Below are positions 1-9,536 of a DNA stretch of 21,261 nt, in pieces. The stretch covers positions 1 to 21,261 of the forward strand of contig CALFOF010000293.1 of the NCBI GenBank assembly GCA_937919075.1. The letters run 5' to 3'. A model generated the notes under the pieces. It did not search any database. It was not told the origin of the DNA and saw only the letters and a program-made list of their open reading frames with translations. The first letter of the stretch is position 1. Each line of letters begins with the position of its first letter. Position numbers and translations under genes: made by a program. The DNA is from an uncultured Cyanobium sp. (GTDB lineage Bacteria; Cyanobacteriota; Cyanobacteriia; PCC-6307; Cyanobiaceae).

Positions 1-35
1 CTAGACGATGAGCATCAAAACAGTGAGCGCTGGAC

Positions 36-899
36 TCAGCCTTTCACGCCATCGCCGCTGGAACTGGGCAGGATGTAACGCTGAAGGGCGATGAACAGCA
101 CCAGCACCGGCAGGATCGACACCACCGATCCAGCCGCCACCAGCCGCCAGTCGAGGGAGAAGCTGCTGGCGAGCTGTTGCAATCCGAGCGGAAGGGTATA
201 GAGATCTGGGTCGTCCAGAATGATCAGGGGCCAGAGAAAATCACTCCAGGTGCCGATGAACACGAACATCGCCAAGGTGATCAGATCGGCCCGTGCTGCG
301 GGAATCATCACGTTCCACCATTCGCCCAATGGCGTGCAGCCATCGATGCGGGCGGCCTCCTCCAGCTCCACGGGCACGCCGATGAAGCTCTGCCGCAGCA
401 GAAAGATGCCGAAGGCGGTGGCAGCCTGGGGAATGATCAGCGCCAGCAGGGTGTTGCGCAGGCCCAGCTGCACCATCAACAGATAGAGCGGAATCATCAC
501 CACCTGGAACGGAATCAGGATCGTGGCCACCACCAGCGCCAGCACCAGGCCCCGGCCGGCGAAGCGCATCCGCGCCAGCGGGTAGGCCGCCAGGGAACAG
601 AACAGCAGGTTGCCCACCACCGCCAGCAGGCTCACCACTGCGCTGTTGAACAGATAGAGGCCGAGCGGATGGTCGGCGAACAGTCGCCCGTACGCCGCCA
701 GGCTGGGTTGCGCTGGAACCAATGACGGCGGCGAGGCGAAAATGTCTTCGGCCGGGCCTTTCAAGGAGGTGCTCACCAGCCAGAGCAGGGGCACCAGCAC
801 CATCAGGGCCACCAGCAGCAGCAGCCCCAGTTGCAGGGCCGGCAACCATGGCAGCCCTGCGCTTCGCTGGATCTGTTGCCGGCGGGAGGTGCGGCTCAC
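36..899 (-). CDS. Carbohydrate ABC transporter permease (MalG-like, binding-protein-dependent)
   Basis: This is an inner-membrane permease subunit of a sugar-type ABC importer. The 287-residue product has hydrophobic segments near residues 20-45, 78-106, 117-145, 150-170, 205-228 and 255-275, giving the six spans expected of MalG-type permeases. The EAA loop that contacts the ATPase is clear at about 180-200 (EEAARIDGC... with Gly and MIP in place). Length fits the family. It starts at GTG 899, which overlaps the leuA stop (GTGA), so it is probably translationally coupled to leuA. No partner permease, ATPase or binding protein is visible, although the window ends just downstream. The substrate cannot be read from the sequence; osmolyte or sugar uptake (GgtD-like) is a guess. 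The family call is secure. Confidence 0.9.
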   Translation of the reverse strand: MSRTSRRQQIQRSAGLPWLPALQLGLLLLVALMVLVPLLWLVSTSLKGPAEDIFASPPSLVPAQPSLAAYGRLFADHPLGLYLFNSAVVSLLAVVGNLLFCSLAAYPLARMRFAGRGLVLALVVATILIPFQVVMIPLYLLMVQLGLRNTLLALIIPQAATAFGIFLLRQSFIGVPVELEEAARIDGCTPLGEWWNVMIPAARADLITLAMFVFIGTWSDFLWPLIILDDPDLYTLPLGLQQLASSFSLDWRLVAAGSVVSILPVLVLFIALQRYILPSSSGDGVKG

Positions 900-2518
900 A
901 GGCGGGGGCGTTCTGCCACCGGCAGCGGCGCGCGCTGCGGATGCAGAGGCAGCCGTTCGGTGCCCTGCACCAGCCGGTTGAGTGCATGGATGAAGGCCTG
1001 GGCGGCGGCCACCACGATGTCGGTGTCAGCGGCGTGCCCGGAGTAGAGCACCCCTTGATGGCGCAGGCGGATGGTGACCTCCCCCATCGCATCGATGCCC
1101 TCGGTGACCGACTTGACGCTGAACTCCACCAGCTCGTTGGGGACCCGCGCCAGCGCGTTGAGCGCCTGGCAGACCGCGTCCACCGGGCCGGTGCCGATGG
1201 CGGCGCCGGTGAGCTCGGCGCCATCGGCTGTCATCAGGGTGACGGTGGCGGTGGGCTGCAGGTGGGTGCCGGTGCTCACCTGCACCAGCTTCAAGGTGTA
1301 TTGAGCATCGGGTTGCTGGGCTTGCTCGCTGACGATCGCTTCAAGGTCACGGTCGGTGATCTCGCGCTTGCGATCGGCCAACTCCTTGAAGCGGGCGAAG
1401 GCGTCGTCGAGGTCTTCACGTTCGAGGCCATAGCCCAGCTCCTCCAGCCGGGCGCGGAAGGCACTGCGGCCGCTCAGCTTGCCCAGCGACAACCGGGTGC
1501 TGCTCAGACCGATCGTGCGGGCGTCGATGATTTCGTAGGTGAGGCGGTTCTTGAGCACGCCGTCCTGGTGGATGCCGGATTCGTGCGCGAAGGCATTGGC
1601 GCCCACGATCGCCTTGTTGGGTTGCACCGCCATGCCGGTGAGGTTGGACACCAGCCGGGAGGTCTTGGCGATCTCCTCGGTGCGCACGCCGGTGAGCGGC
1701 TCGATGCCGGCAGCGTCGCGGCCAAGGAAGGGGTTGAAGTAGGCGCGGCGCACATGCAGCGCCATCACCAGCTCCTCCAGTGAGGCGTTGCCGGCCCGTT
1801 CGCCGATGCCATTGATGGTGCATTCGAGCTGGCGGGCGCCGTTCTTGACCGCTTCGAGGAAGTTGGCCACCGCCAGCCCCAGATCGTTGTGGCCGTGCAC
1901 GGAGATCACCGCCTGGTCGATGTTGGGCACATGGCGATCGATGCCGGCGATCAGGGCGCCGAATTCAGCCGGGGTGGCATAGCCCACGGTGTCGGGGATG
2001 TTGATCGTGGTGGCCCCGGCGGCGATGGCAGCCTCGATCACTTCGTAGAGGAAGTCCGGGTCGCTGCGGCCGGCGTCTTCGCAGGAGAACTCCACGTCCT
2101 CCACCAGGGAGCGGGCGTAGGCCACCATCTCGGCGGCGATCTGCACCACCTCGGGCCGGCTTTTGCGCAGCTTGTGCTCCAGGTGGATGTCGCTGGTGGC
2201 GATGAAGGTGTGAATCCGCCGCCGCGCCGCCGGGGCCACGGCATCGGCGCAGGCCTTGATGTCGCCCCGGGTGGCCCGGGCCAACCCGCAGATCACCGGG
2301 CCATCGACGGTGCCCACGGTTTCGGCGATGCGGTGCACGGCGTTGAAATCGCCGGTGCTGGCGAAGGGAAAGCCCGCCTCGATGATGTCGACCCTCAGGC
2401 GCGCCAGCTGCTGGGCGATCGCCACCTTTTCCTCGAGGTTGAGGCTGGCCCCCGGTGACTGCTCACCATCCCGCAGGGTGGTGTCAAAAATCAGAACCCG
2501 GCCGGGATCCTTGGCCAT
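896..2518 (-). CDS. leuA: 2-isopropylmalate synthase
   Basis: LeuA condenses acetyl-CoA with 2-oxoisovalerate in the first committed step of leucine biosynthesis, in the cytoplasm. The 540-residue protein starts [20 protein letters not shown], with the DRE-TIM metallolyase signature (Asp12, Arg16, Asp17). The metal-binding HGHND motif is at 208-212, followed by the glycine-rich [14 protein letters not shown] stretch near 235-250. The C-terminal part, from about 390, fits the LeuA regulatory domain that senses leucine. Length is normal for long bacterial LeuA. ATG 2518 is the natural start because the catalytic motif follows within 12 residues. The NYN-domain gene ends 40 bases upstream on the same strand, and the ABC permease overlaps the stop codon, so the three may be co-transcribed. 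Confidence 0.97.
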   Translation of the reverse strand: MAKDPGRVLIFDTTLRDGEQSPGASLNLEEKVAIAQQLARLRVDIIEAGFPFASTGDFNAVHRIAETVGTVDGPVICGLARATRGDIKACADAVAPAARRRIHTFIATSDIHLEHKLRKSRPEVVQIAAEMVAYARSLVEDVEFSCEDAGRSDPDFLYEVIEAAIAAGATTINIPDTVGYATPAEFGALIAGIDRHVPNIDQAVISVHGHNDLGLAVANFLEAVKNGARQLECTINGIGERAGNASLEELVMALHVRRAYFNPFLGRDAAGIEPLTGVRTEEIAKTSRLVSNLTGMAVQPNKAIVGANAFAHESGIHQDGVLKNRLTYEIIDARTIGLSSTRLSLGKLSGRSAFRARLEELGYGLEREDLDDAFARFKELADRKREITDRDLEAIVSEQAQQPDAQYTLKLVQVSTGTHLQPTATVTLMTADGAELTGAAIGTGPVDAVCQALNALARVPNELVEFSVKSVTEGIDAMGEVTIRLRHQGVLYSGHAADTDIVVAAAQAFIHALNRLVQGTERLPLHPQRAPLPVAERPRL

Positions 2519-2558
2519 GGCCGCTGCAGGTCGAAATGAGTACGTGTTAGAGGCGATC

Positions 2559-3194
2559 CTAGACCGAGGGTCCGATCACCACTTCTCGGGGTGAGTGCTC
2601 GAAGGAAGCCACTTCCGGGCGGATCACCTGGTGCCGCAATGGTTCCGGCCGCGGCAGGGCCTCCGGCGTGCTGCGCTGGAACACCGGCGCCTGGACAGCC
2701 TCCATCCTCTCGAGCTGGGCCTTGAGCTTGCCCAGGTCGATGAAGCGATCCACCGCATTGCGCAGCTCGCGCGGCACCATGCCGTCAGCGTTGATCAAGG
2801 TGATCTTCAGGCCCTGAGCCCGGAGCATCTCCACCAGCCGTTCTAGGTCGCGGCTGCCGCTCATCAGCCACAGTTCATCGGTGCGGTGGGCCACGGCCAT
2901 CAGGTCGAGGCAGATTTCCACATCAAGATTGGCGCGGGCAAACTGGCGCTGGTCAGGGTCGGTGCCGAACTCCCGCAGCGGTTTGGTGCGCACGGTGAAG
3001 CCCAGGCTGGTGAGCGCGTCCCGGAACGGGCGCTGATCGGTGGGATCCTTCAGCCCCGTGTACCAAAAGGCACTGCCCAGATCACTCACCCCTTCCGACG
3101 CCAGCTCCAGCAGGCGGCGTGGATCGAAGAACCAGCCGAGCTTCTGCTGGGCGTAGAACATGCCGTGCCCGTCAACTGCCAGACAGCGACGCAT
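2559..3194 (-). CDS. NYN (LabA/DUF88-like) domain protein
   Basis: This 211-residue protein looks like an NYN domain, a PIN-like fold found in RNA nucleases and in the cyanobacterial LabA family. From the chosen start at ATG 3194 the first strand is [11 protein letters not shown] (Asp8). A second acidic patch, LDVEICLD, gives Asp91 and Asp97. The C-terminal strand [12 protein letters not shown] is at about 110-121. The last 45 residues are Pro/Arg-rich and probably disordered. The frame stays open a further 68 codons upstream, but that segment has no domain resemblance and crosses the intergenic region, so 3194 is preferred. The usual SGDxDF motif is altered here (SGSRDL), so catalytic activity is uncertain. 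It lies upstream of leuA with a 40-base gap. Confidence 0.75.
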   Translation of the reverse strand: MRRCLAVDGHGMFYAQQKLGWFFDPRRLLELASEGVSDLGSAFWYTGLKDPTDQRPFRDALTSLGFTVRTKPLREFGTDPDQRQFARANLDVEICLDLMAVAHRTDELWLMSGSRDLERLVEMLRAQGLKITLINADGMVPRELRNAVDRFIDLGKLKAQLERMEAVQAPVFQRSTPEALPRPEPLRHQVIRPEVASFEHSPREVVIGPSV

Positions 3195-3391
3195 CTCTCG
3201 TTTCGTTAAACAAAAACTGTAGAGACCACCCTCTGCTTCCGGTGTCCCCCCTAATCCTTGCCTGCGGAGCCCGTCAGATCGGTCGCCTGCAGCCCGCGGC
3301 ACTCCTGGGCTGCGGATCGATTTCATGGCGAAGCTCACGGCGGAGAGCGTGGCGGTGGAACCGTCCCCGTACACTCCCGTGAACGGCTGGA
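3195..3391. other. Divergent intergenic region between NYN gene and GH57 gene
   Basis: These 197 bases separate two genes transcribed away from each other, so both promoters should lie here. On the minus strand TACAGT (3221-3216) is a possible -10 box for the NYN gene. On the plus strand TACACT (3370-3375) is a possible -10 box for the GH57 gene. I see no convincing -35 partner for either, and no strong repeat or hairpin. Confidence 0.35.
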
Positions 3392-4969
3392 ATGGCAATG
3401 GCCACAGGCGAACTGGCCCTGGTCCTCCATGCCCACCTCCCCTACGTCCGCAGCAGCCAGCCTGGCTCGCTGGAGGAAGATTGGTTCTTCCAGGCGCTGT
3501 TGGAGAGCTACCTGCCGCTGCTCGAGTTGCTCGAGGCTGCTGCAGCGGATCCCGCCCAGGCCCCGCGTCTCACCCTCGGCCTTTCCCCCACCCTGCTGTC
3601 GCTGCTGAGCGCGCCTGATCTGCAGGCCCGTTTTCCGGCCTGGCTCAATCAGCGCCTTGAGTTGCTGCCCCTGGCGCCGCCACCACACCTTGAGGCGGCT
3701 GAGGCACTGGAGGCCCGCCTCACCCATATCCGCCAGCAATGGCATGGCTGCGGCGGTGATCTGCTGTCCCGTTTCCAGCGGCTGTGGCAGCTCGGTGTGG
3801 TCGACCTGCTCACCTGCGCCGCCACCCATGGCTACCTGCCGCTGCTGCGGGCCACCCCCGAGGCGGTGCGGGCCCAGCTGCTCACCGCCATTCGGGAACA
3901 TGAGCGGCTGCTGGGCGCGCGTCCGCAGGGGATCTGGCTGCCGGAGTGCGCCTATTTCGAAGGCCTCGACCAGCAGCTGGTGGCCTGCGGCCTGCGCTAT
4001 GCGGTGCTGGATGCCCACGGGCTGCTGCACGCCCTGCCCCGGCCGCGCTATGGCGTCTATGCGCCGATCTGTTCGCCCGCCGGCGTGGCCTTCTTCGCCC
4101 GTGATGGGGCCTCCACCCTGCCGGTATGGTCGGCCTCGGAGGGCTACCCGGGCGATGGCGCCTACCGGGAATTCCATCGGGATCTGGGCTGGGATCTTTC
4201 CAGCGAAGCCCTCACGGCGGTGGGGATCGAGAGTCCCCGGCCGCTCGGCCTCAAGCTGCACCGGGTGTCAGCCCGGGGCACGCCATTGGAGCGGAAGCTG
4301 CCCTATCTGCCGGGGCCGGCTGAGCAGCGGGCCGCTGAGCACGCTGCCACCTATCTGCGCGGGCGCGCCGTTGAGCTGGAGGGTCTGGGCCGGGCCATGG
4401 ACCGGCCGCCGCTGCTGGTGGCCCCATTCGATGCGGAGCTGTTCGGCCATTGGTGGTACGAGGGGCCCCACTTCCTGGCCCAGCTGTTCCAGCAGGCGCC
4501 TGCCGTTGGCGTCGGGTTCACCACCCTGCGCGATGTGCTGCGCCGCGGCGAAACACTGCAGATCTGCCGGCCCTCTCCCTCCAGCTGGGGACAGGGGGGC
4601 TACCACCACTACTGGCTCAACGAGAGCAATGCCTGGGTGGTGCCGGAGTGGAACCGGGCCTCGGCCGCCATGGTGGAGCGGGTGAACCGGGGGGTGGGCA
4701 GTGCCTCCCAGCTTCAGCGCCTCAATCAGGCGGGCCGGGAACTGCTGCTGGCGCAATCCTCTGACTGGAGCTTCATTCTCAGGGCCGGCACCACCACCGA
4801 TCTGGCTAAGGAACGGATCCGCACGCACCTCGATCGCTTCTGGCGCCTGCTGGCGGCGATCGACAGCGGCAACGATCCCCCTGGCGGCTGGCTGGCGGCG
4901 GTGGAACGGGAAGATCCGCTGTTTCCGCTCATCAATGCCGCCGACTGGGCCACGCGGCCGCCGGCTTAG
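3392..4969 (+). CDS. GH57 family protein, 1,4-alpha-glucan branching enzyme-like (DUF1957)
   Basis: This is a glycoside hydrolase family 57 protein of the branching-enzyme type, expected to form alpha-1,6 branches in glycogen-like glucans in the cytoplasm. The 525-residue product has the GH57 opening motif HAHLPYVR at 13-20. The nucleophile motif WLPECAY puts the catalytic Glu at 185. The acid/base motif PFDAELFGHWWYEG puts the Asp at 347. The WGxGG...YWLNES region at 399-412 resembles the aromatic-rich acceptor site of characterised GH57 branching enzymes. The C-terminal part matches the helical DUF1957 region. ATG 3392 is used; an in-frame ATG at 3398 is equally plausible because a TGGA sequence sits just before 3392. 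The universal stress gene follows 62 bases downstream. Branching activity rather than another glucanotransferase activity is inferred. Confidence 0.9.
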   Translation: MAMATGELALVLHAHLPYVRSSQPGSLEEDWFFQALLESYLPLLELLEAAAADPAQAPRLTLGLSPTLLSLLSAPDLQARFPAWLNQRLELLPLAPPPHLEAAEALEARLTHIRQQWHGCGGDLLSRFQRLWQLGVVDLLTCAATHGYLPLLRATPEAVRAQLLTAIREHERLLGARPQGIWLPECAYFEGLDQQLVACGLRYAVLDAHGLLHALPRPRYGVYAPICSPAGVAFFARDGASTLPVWSASEGYPGDGAYREFHRDLGWDLSSEALTAVGIESPRPLGLKLHRVSARGTPLERKLPYLPGPAEQRAAEHAATYLRGRAVELEGLGRAMDRPPLLVAPFDAELFGHWWYEGPHFLAQLFQQAPAVGVGFTTLRDVLRRGETLQICRPSPSSWGQGGYHHYWLNESNAWVVPEWNRASAAMVERVNRGVGSASQLQRLNQAGRELLLAQSSDWSFILRAGTTTDLAKERIRTHLDRFWRLLAAIDSGNDPPGGWLAAVEREDPLFPLINAADWATRPPA

Positions 4970-5031
4970 CCGGGCCGCGGTCCCGTGCTCGAATCAGAGC
5001 GGAGCCGTCCCGATCTGGGTGGAGTTTGGCC

Positions 5032-5478
5032 ATGTTTCAGCACCTGCTCGTTCCAACCGACGGCTCCCAGCTTTCGCTGGCCGCCGCTGCCGCCGCCTGC
5101 CGCTTTGCCCGTGAGGCCGGCGCCAGGATCACTGTTCTCAATGTGCGGGCCCATGCACCGCTGGGGCTCTATTACGGCTCAGGTGAATGGATCCAGCCCA
5201 GCACTTTGCAGGAAATCGAAGAGGTGGGCAAGGAAGCCTCCCAGCGGGCCTTGGCGGAGGTGCTGAGTCTCGCCAAAGAGGCCGGTGTGGAGGCGGCGAG
5301 CGAGAGCGTGGTCAACGATTCGCCGTCGGAGGCGATCCTGGCGGCGGCGGAGCGCCACGGCTGCGACCTGATCTTCATGGCCTCCCACGGGCGGCGTGGC
5401 CTCACCGGCCTGCTGCTCGGCAGCCAGACGCAGCGCGTGCTCGCCCAGTCCAAGCAGCCGGTGCTGGTGTTCCGCTGA
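5032..5478 (+). CDS. Universal stress protein (UspA family)
   Basis: This is a small cytoplasmic UspA-fold protein of 148 residues, the normal size for a single-domain family member. It opens MFQHLLVPTDGS, the typical first strand with the Asp of the ATP-binding type. Near the C-terminus, MASHGRRGLTGLLLGSQTQ matches the nucleotide-binding pattern G-9x-G(S/T), and the protein ends in the usual PVLVFR strand. ATG 5032 was chosen because GGAG at 5021-5024 sits seven bases before it. An in-frame TTG at 5026 would lie too close to that ribosome binding site. It follows the GH57 gene by 62 bases on the same strand and converges with the lycopene cyclase gene. Its specific stress role cannot be read from sequence. 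Confidence 0.93.
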   Translation: MFQHLLVPTDGSQLSLAAAAAACRFAREAGARITVLNVRAHAPLGLYYGSGEWIQPSTLQEIEEVGKEASQRALAEVLSLAKEAGVEAASESVVNDSPSEAILAAAERHGCDLIFMASHGRRGLTGLLLGSQTQRVLAQSKQPVLVFR

Positions 5479-5523
5479 TCCAGGCAGTGCGTGGTCCTGG
5501 GCCGAGGGGGTCAGGCGCAGGCG

Positions 5524-6753
5524 TCAGCCCGCCAGGGCTCGCCAGGCCAGGGCCAGTTCCTTGCCCTGCGGCAGCATCAGGCCGAGCCGCACATCGCTGG
5601 GGGCCTGGCCGAACAGGCCCAGCATCGCCTGCACCAGCTGCGGCACGGTGAGGGTGTTGGCCAGAAAGCCGGTCCACTGCGGTTTGGGCAGATGGAAGAA
5701 GGTGTCAAAGAAGTGGCAGAGCTCCGCGTGCGAGAAGCGCATCAGTTTTTCGAGGCCGAAGCGGTAGATCGCCTGCTTGCGAACCAGCTCGGCAGACCAG
5801 AGCGTTTGCCAGGCCTGCTGCGCCACTTCTGGTGAGGAAGCGCTCGCGCTGGCCAGGCCGGCGGCAATCGCCGCCGCCAGGCCGGGGGCGCGGCGCAGCA
5901 ACCCGCCCACCATGTAGCCCGAGGCGGGGTGCACCATGCTGGCGGCGCCACCGAAGCCCACCACCTGCTGGGTCAGATCCGGCAGCGGCAGGGTCATCGG
6001 GAACCGGCAGCGCTCCGTTTCTCGCACCTGCTCGACGCGGATGCCCCGGTGGGCCAGCCGTTGGTACAGACGCCTCTCCAACAAGCCGAAGGAGAGCGGC
6101 GGGGCGAGGGCGAGGGAGGTTTCCTCCACGAAGAATTCCCCCTGCCCCAGATCCATGGCGTAGAGGAAGGTGGGGGGCTCCAGCCGTTCGTCGGCGCTGA
6201 GGTGATCGTTGCGGTAGTCCATCAGCACACACTTACCTTCCGCAACGGGAGCGGCGGAGAAGCGGCCCACGAGGCCGAAGGCGGCCTGCTGGGCGATCGG
6301 GCCGCGCTCGGGGCGGCGGATGAACACCGGGTCATGGCCACTGGCATCGACCACCAATCGCGCCGTCAGGCTGGTGCCTTCGTCGGTGGTGACCACCGAG
6401 CCGTGGGGGTCGTGGTGGATCGCCGCCGCCTGGCCGCGATGCCAGCGGAGCTGCCCGGCGCAGCCATCGAGCCAGTGCTGCTGCAGCCGCTGGCGATCGA
6501 ACAGTCCGTAATCGTGCTGCAAGGCCAGTGGGCCCGCGCCGAAATCGGCCACACAATCCGACCAGCGATGGCCGAGCAGATCGGCGAGGCCGAGCGCGTC
6601 AAGTTCACGGCCCCAGATGCCGAAGGTGTTCTGCCAGGGGCTGAGGGGATCGGTGGCGGCCAGGGCCTCCACCTGCAGCCCGTGGCGGCACAGTTCAGAA
6701 CCGATGGCCAGAGCGGCCGGTCCGGCGCCGATCAGCAGGACATCGGCGCTCAG
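5524..6753 (-). CDS. crtL: Lycopene cyclase (CrtL type), CTG start
   Basis: CrtL cyclises the ends of lycopene to carotene rings at the membrane, in carotenoid synthesis. The reading frame gives 409 residues from CTG 6753, in line with other cyanobacterial CrtL proteins. It begins [20 protein letters not shown], the dinucleotide-binding motif, followed by the NTFGIWG motif typical of plant/cyanobacterial cyclases. Later conserved stretches include FLYAMDLG and [18 protein letters not shown]. The frame is open only from 6774, with no ATG, GTG or TTG before the motif. The first standard start (GTG 6672) would delete the nucleotide-binding site. The CTG is preceded by GAGGAAG and overlaps the gyrA stop (CTGA), so translational coupling to gyrA is likely. 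Beta versus epsilon specificity is not decided. Confidence 0.88.
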   Translation of the reverse strand: MSADVLLIGAGPAALAIGSELCRHGLQVEALAATDPLSPWQNTFGIWGRELDALGLADLLGHRWSDCVADFGAGPLALQHDYGLFDRQRLQQHWLDGCAGQLRWHRGQAAAIHHDPHGSVVTTDEGTSLTARLVVDASGHDPVFIRRPERGPIAQQAAFGLVGRFSAAPVAEGKCVLMDYRNDHLSADERLEPPTFLYAMDLGQGEFFVEETSLALAPPLSFGLLERRLYQRLAHRGIRVEQVRETERCRFPMTLPLPDLTQQVVGFGGAASMVHPASGYMVGGLLRRAPGLAAAIAAGLASASASSPEVAQQAWQTLWSAELVRKQAIYRFGLEKLMRFSHAELCHFFDTFFHLPKPQWTGFLANTLTVPQLVQAMLGLFGQAPSDVRLGLMLPQGKELALAWRALAG

Positions 6754-9440
6754 CTGTCTTCCTCGCTGGTGAGGTCAGCCGCTTCGCTGGCGGCTTCCGC
6801 TGTTGCGGCGGGGAGCGCCATGGTTTCGGCAGGAAGCGCCATGGTTTCGCTGTCGAGCTCCGGCGTTTCAGTGTCGTCGTCTTCGGCGGCGGCCGGCGGA
6901 ATCAGCACCACTTCGGTGAGCCGGTCGCCAGTATCAAGCCGCTGCAGCTTCACCCCCGTGGCCGCCCGCGATTGCTGGGGAATGGCGTCGGAGGGCATCC
7001 GCACGATCACCCCTTTCTCGCTGACCAGCATCAGCTCCTCGCCGGAGCCGAGCACCTTGAGGCCCACCAGGACGTCGCCAGCGCGGCGGAACTTGATCGC
7101 GCGCAGGCCCAGACCGGCGCGGCGCTGCAGGCGGAACTGGTTCACCGGCACCCGTTTGCCCAGGCCACTGGCGGAAGCCACCAGCACCCAGGGCCCCTCA
7201 CTCACCGCCACCTCGGCGTCGGCATCCCCATCGGTCTCCTCGCCGTCCTCCTCGGGGCTGCTGCTGGCGATGCGATCGGCCAGCTCGGCAGGAAGCACGT
7301 CCATGCTCACCAGTTGATCGCCGGTGCGCAGTGCCATCGCCCGCACGCCGCGGGCGGTGCGGCCCAAGGGGCGCAACTCCCCATCGGTAAGACGGAAGTG
7401 GATGGTCATGCCTTTGAGCGAACCGATCAGCACGCTGTCGCCCGGCAGGGCCAACCGGACCCAGCGCAGGGCATCGCCTTCCTCCAGCCCGATCGCGATC
7501 AGGCCGTTCGAGCGGATGTTGGCGAAGGCCGAGAGACGGGTGCGCTTGATGTAGCCACCGCTGGTGAGCATCAGCAGCTGCACGTTGTCTTCGAAGGCGC
7601 TCACCGCCAGCAACGTGGTGATCTGCTCCTCCCGCGGAATCGGCAGCAACTGCACCACCGGAGTTCCCTTGGCGGTGCGGCTGCCCACCGGGATGCGATA
7701 GGCGGGCACGGCATACACCACGCCTCGGTCGCTGAACAGCAGCAGGGTGTCGTGGTCGTTGCAGCTGATGAACAGCCGCACCGCTTCTTCCCCCTGGCTG
7801 CGGGTGCCGGCCTTGCCGCGGGTGCCGCGGCTGGTGGCCTCGAATTCGCTCACCGGCATGCGCTTGAGGTAGCCGTTTTCGGTGAGCAACACCACCGAGC
7901 GCTCGTTGGCGATCAGGTCGATGTCTTCAAGGCCGCCTTCAAGATCAAGGATCTCGGTGCGGCGGGGAGAGTCGTAGCGGGCGCGGATCTTGGCAATTTC
8001 CTCGCGGATCAGGCCCAGCACCCGCTCACGCCGGCCGAGGATGTCTTTGTAGTCGGCGATCTTGGCCACCAGATCCTCATGCTCGAGCCGGATCTTGTCG
8101 GCCTCCAGCGCGGTGAGGCGGCGCAACTGCATCTGCAGGATGGCGTCGGCCTGGATCTCGCTGAGGCCGTGGCGCTCCTGCAGCTGTTGCCGGGCCGTGG
8201 CGGTGTCGGCAGCGGCGCGGATCAGCGCGATGATTGGATCAAGCTGCTCAAGCGCCAGCAGCAGGCCCAGCAGGATGTGGTCGCGCTCTTCAGCCTTGCG
8301 CAGCAGATAACGGGTGCGCCGCTCGATCGTTACGATGCGGAAATCGAGGAACACCTGCAACATCCGGCGCAGGGTGAGCAGAATCGGCTCCCCATTCACC
8401 AACGCCAGCATGTGGGCAGAGAAATTGCACTGCAGCGGCGTGAGCTTGAACAGGTTGTTCAGCACCACCTGCGGATAGGCATCTCGCCTCAGTTCGATCA
8501 CAATGCGCATGCCATCGCGATCGCTTTCGTCGCGGATGTCGGAAATTCCCTCGAGCTTCTTGTCGTTCACCATCTCGGCGATGCGCTCGATCATCGCCGC
8601 CTTGTTGGTTTGATAAGGAAGCTCGGTGATGATCACCGCATCCCGATCCGGCCGGCCGGTAACTTCCAGCGTTTCGATCGACGCCACACCACGCATGGTG
8701 ATCGATCCTCTGCCCGTAAGATAGGTTTCACGGATGCCGCTGCGGCCCAGAATCTGGCCGCCGGTGGGGAAATCCGGGCCGGGAATGATCGCCATCAGCG
8801 CTCGATCATCCACCTCAGGATTGTCGATCAGGGTCAGTAGACCGTCGATCAATTCAGTGAGGTTGTGGGGCGGAATGTTGGTGGCCATGCCCACCGCGAT
8901 CCCTGAAGACCCATTCAACAGCAGGTGCGGCACCCGCGCCGGCATCACGGTGGGTTCCTGCTGCGATCCATCGAAGTTGTCGATGAAATCGACTGTTTCT
9001 GCCTCGATGTCTTCCAGCAGGCTGTCGGTGGTGAGGGCCTGCAGCCGCGATTCCGTGTATCGCATGGCCGCCGGAGGGTCGTTGTCGACCGAACCGAAAT
9101 TGCCGTGCCCATCAATCAGGGGCATGCGCATGGAGAAGTCCTGGGCCATGCGGACCAGGGCGTCGTACACGGCGGTGTCGCCATGGGGGTGGTACTTGCC
9201 GAGCACTTCGCCAACCACACGGGCGCATTTCCGGTAGGGCCTGTCGCTGGTGAGGCCGAGCTCGTACATCGCATAGAGAATGCGCCGATGCACCGGCTTG
9301 AGCCCATCGCGGGCGTCGGGCAACGCCCGGCCCACGATCACGCTCATCGCATACTCCAGGTAGGAGCGCGACATTTCGTTTCGAAGGTCGGTTTGGATGA
9401 TCCGCCCGTCGGACTCGCCGGGTCCTGTTGGGTCTGCCAT
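6750..9440 (-). CDS. gyrA: DNA gyrase subunit A (type IIA topoisomerase A subunit)
   Basis: The A subunit cuts and rejoins DNA during supercoiling, together with GyrB. The 896-residue protein has the breakage-reunion domain (about 15-480), with the catalytic Tyr at residue 128 in the AMRYTES motif. The quinolone-determining region reads [17 protein letters not shown], with Thr at the position of E. coli Ser83. The six-bladed C-terminal domain follows from about 520. The canonical GyrA box (QRRGGKG) is not intact; the matching site reads SRGTRGKAG. The last 60 residues are an acidic, Ala-rich tail with a duplicated [10 protein letters not shown] 9440 is preferred to GTG 9443 because the only Shine-Dalgarno-like GGTGA immediately precedes 9443. 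The lycopene cyclase gene overlaps its stop. Confidence 0.95.
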   Translation of the reverse strand: MADPTGPGESDGRIIQTDLRNEMSRSYLEYAMSVIVGRALPDARDGLKPVHRRILYAMYELGLTSDRPYRKCARVVGEVLGKYHPHGDTAVYDALVRMAQDFSMRMPLIDGHGNFGSVDNDPPAAMRYTESRLQALTTDSLLEDIEAETVDFIDNFDGSQQEPTVMPARVPHLLLNGSSGIAVGMATNIPPHNLTELIDGLLTLIDNPEVDDRALMAIIPGPDFPTGGQILGRSGIRETYLTGRGSITMRGVASIETLEVTGRPDRDAVIITELPYQTNKAAMIERIAEMVNDKKLEGISDIRDESDRDGMRIVIELRRDAYPQVVLNNLFKLTPLQCNFSAHMLALVNGEPILLTLRRMLQVFLDFRIVTIERRTRYLLRKAEERDHILLGLLLALEQLDPIIALIRAAADTATARQQLQERHGLSEIQADAILQMQLRRLTALEADKIRLEHEDLVAKIADYKDILGRRERVLGLIREEIAKIRARYDSPRRTEILDLEGGLEDIDLIANERSVVLLTENGYLKRMPVSEFEATSRGTRGKAGTRSQGEEAVRLFISCNDHDTLLLFSDRGVVYAVPAYRIPVGSRTAKGTPVVQLLPIPREEQITTLLAVSAFEDNVQLLMLTSGGYIKRTRLSAFANIRSNGLIAIGLEEGDALRWVRLALPGDSVLIGSLKGMTIHFRLTDGELRPLGRTARGVRAMALRTGDQLVSMDVLPAELADRIASSSPEEDGEETDGDADAEVAVSEGPWVLVASASGLGKRVPVNQFRLQRRAGLGLRAIKFRRAGDVLVGLKVLGSGEELMLVSEKGVIVRMPSDAIPQQSRAATGVKLQRLDTGDRLTEVVLIPPAAAEDDDTETPELDSETMALPAETMALPAATAEAASEAADLTSEEDS
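6814..6849 (-). repeat. Tandem 21-bp duplication in the gyrA tail
   Basis: A 15-base perfect match (AGCGCCATGGTTTCG on the plus strand) occurs at 6814-6828 and again at 6835-6849, a period of exactly 21 bases. In GyrA it encodes two copies of ETMALPA in the low-complexity C-terminal tail. The period is a multiple of three, so the frame is kept. Confidence 0.9.
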
Positions 9441-9446
9441 CACTCA

Positions 9447-9470
9447 CCACTTTATCCGTGACCCACTTTA
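9447..9470. repeat. 8-bp direct repeat in the gyrA / DUF39 divergent promoter region
   Basis: CCACTTTA occurs at 9447-9454 and 9463-9470, a period of 16 bases, immediately before the gyrA start in the 96-base region shared with the divergent DUF39 gene. TTTAAT at 9467-9472 on the plus strand is a five-of-six match to a -10 box and could serve the DUF39 gene. A regulatory role is inferred from position only. Confidence 0.4.
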
Positions 9471-9536
9471 ATCGAGGCTCAGCCGCCTTGTTCGGTTCAG
9501 GTCCCCGACGCCCCCTCAGCCCTGATCTGGCCGCCG

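Noticed and set aside
3195..3398. Longer N-terminus for the NYN protein starting at 3398
   Set aside because: The extra 68 residues have no domain similarity, overlap the divergent gene start and fill the only promoter space.
5929..7317. A 462-codon plus-strand frame across crtL and the gyrA 3' end
   Set aside because: Both genes underneath are secure, and the Ser/Ala-rich product comes from reverse reading of the Ala/Glu-rich gyrA tail.
6972..8840. A 622-codon open frame on the plus strand opposite gyrA
   Set aside because: It is the antisense shadow of a clear gyrA, rich in His/Gln/Gly as expected for reverse reading of GC-rich codons, with no recognisable domain.
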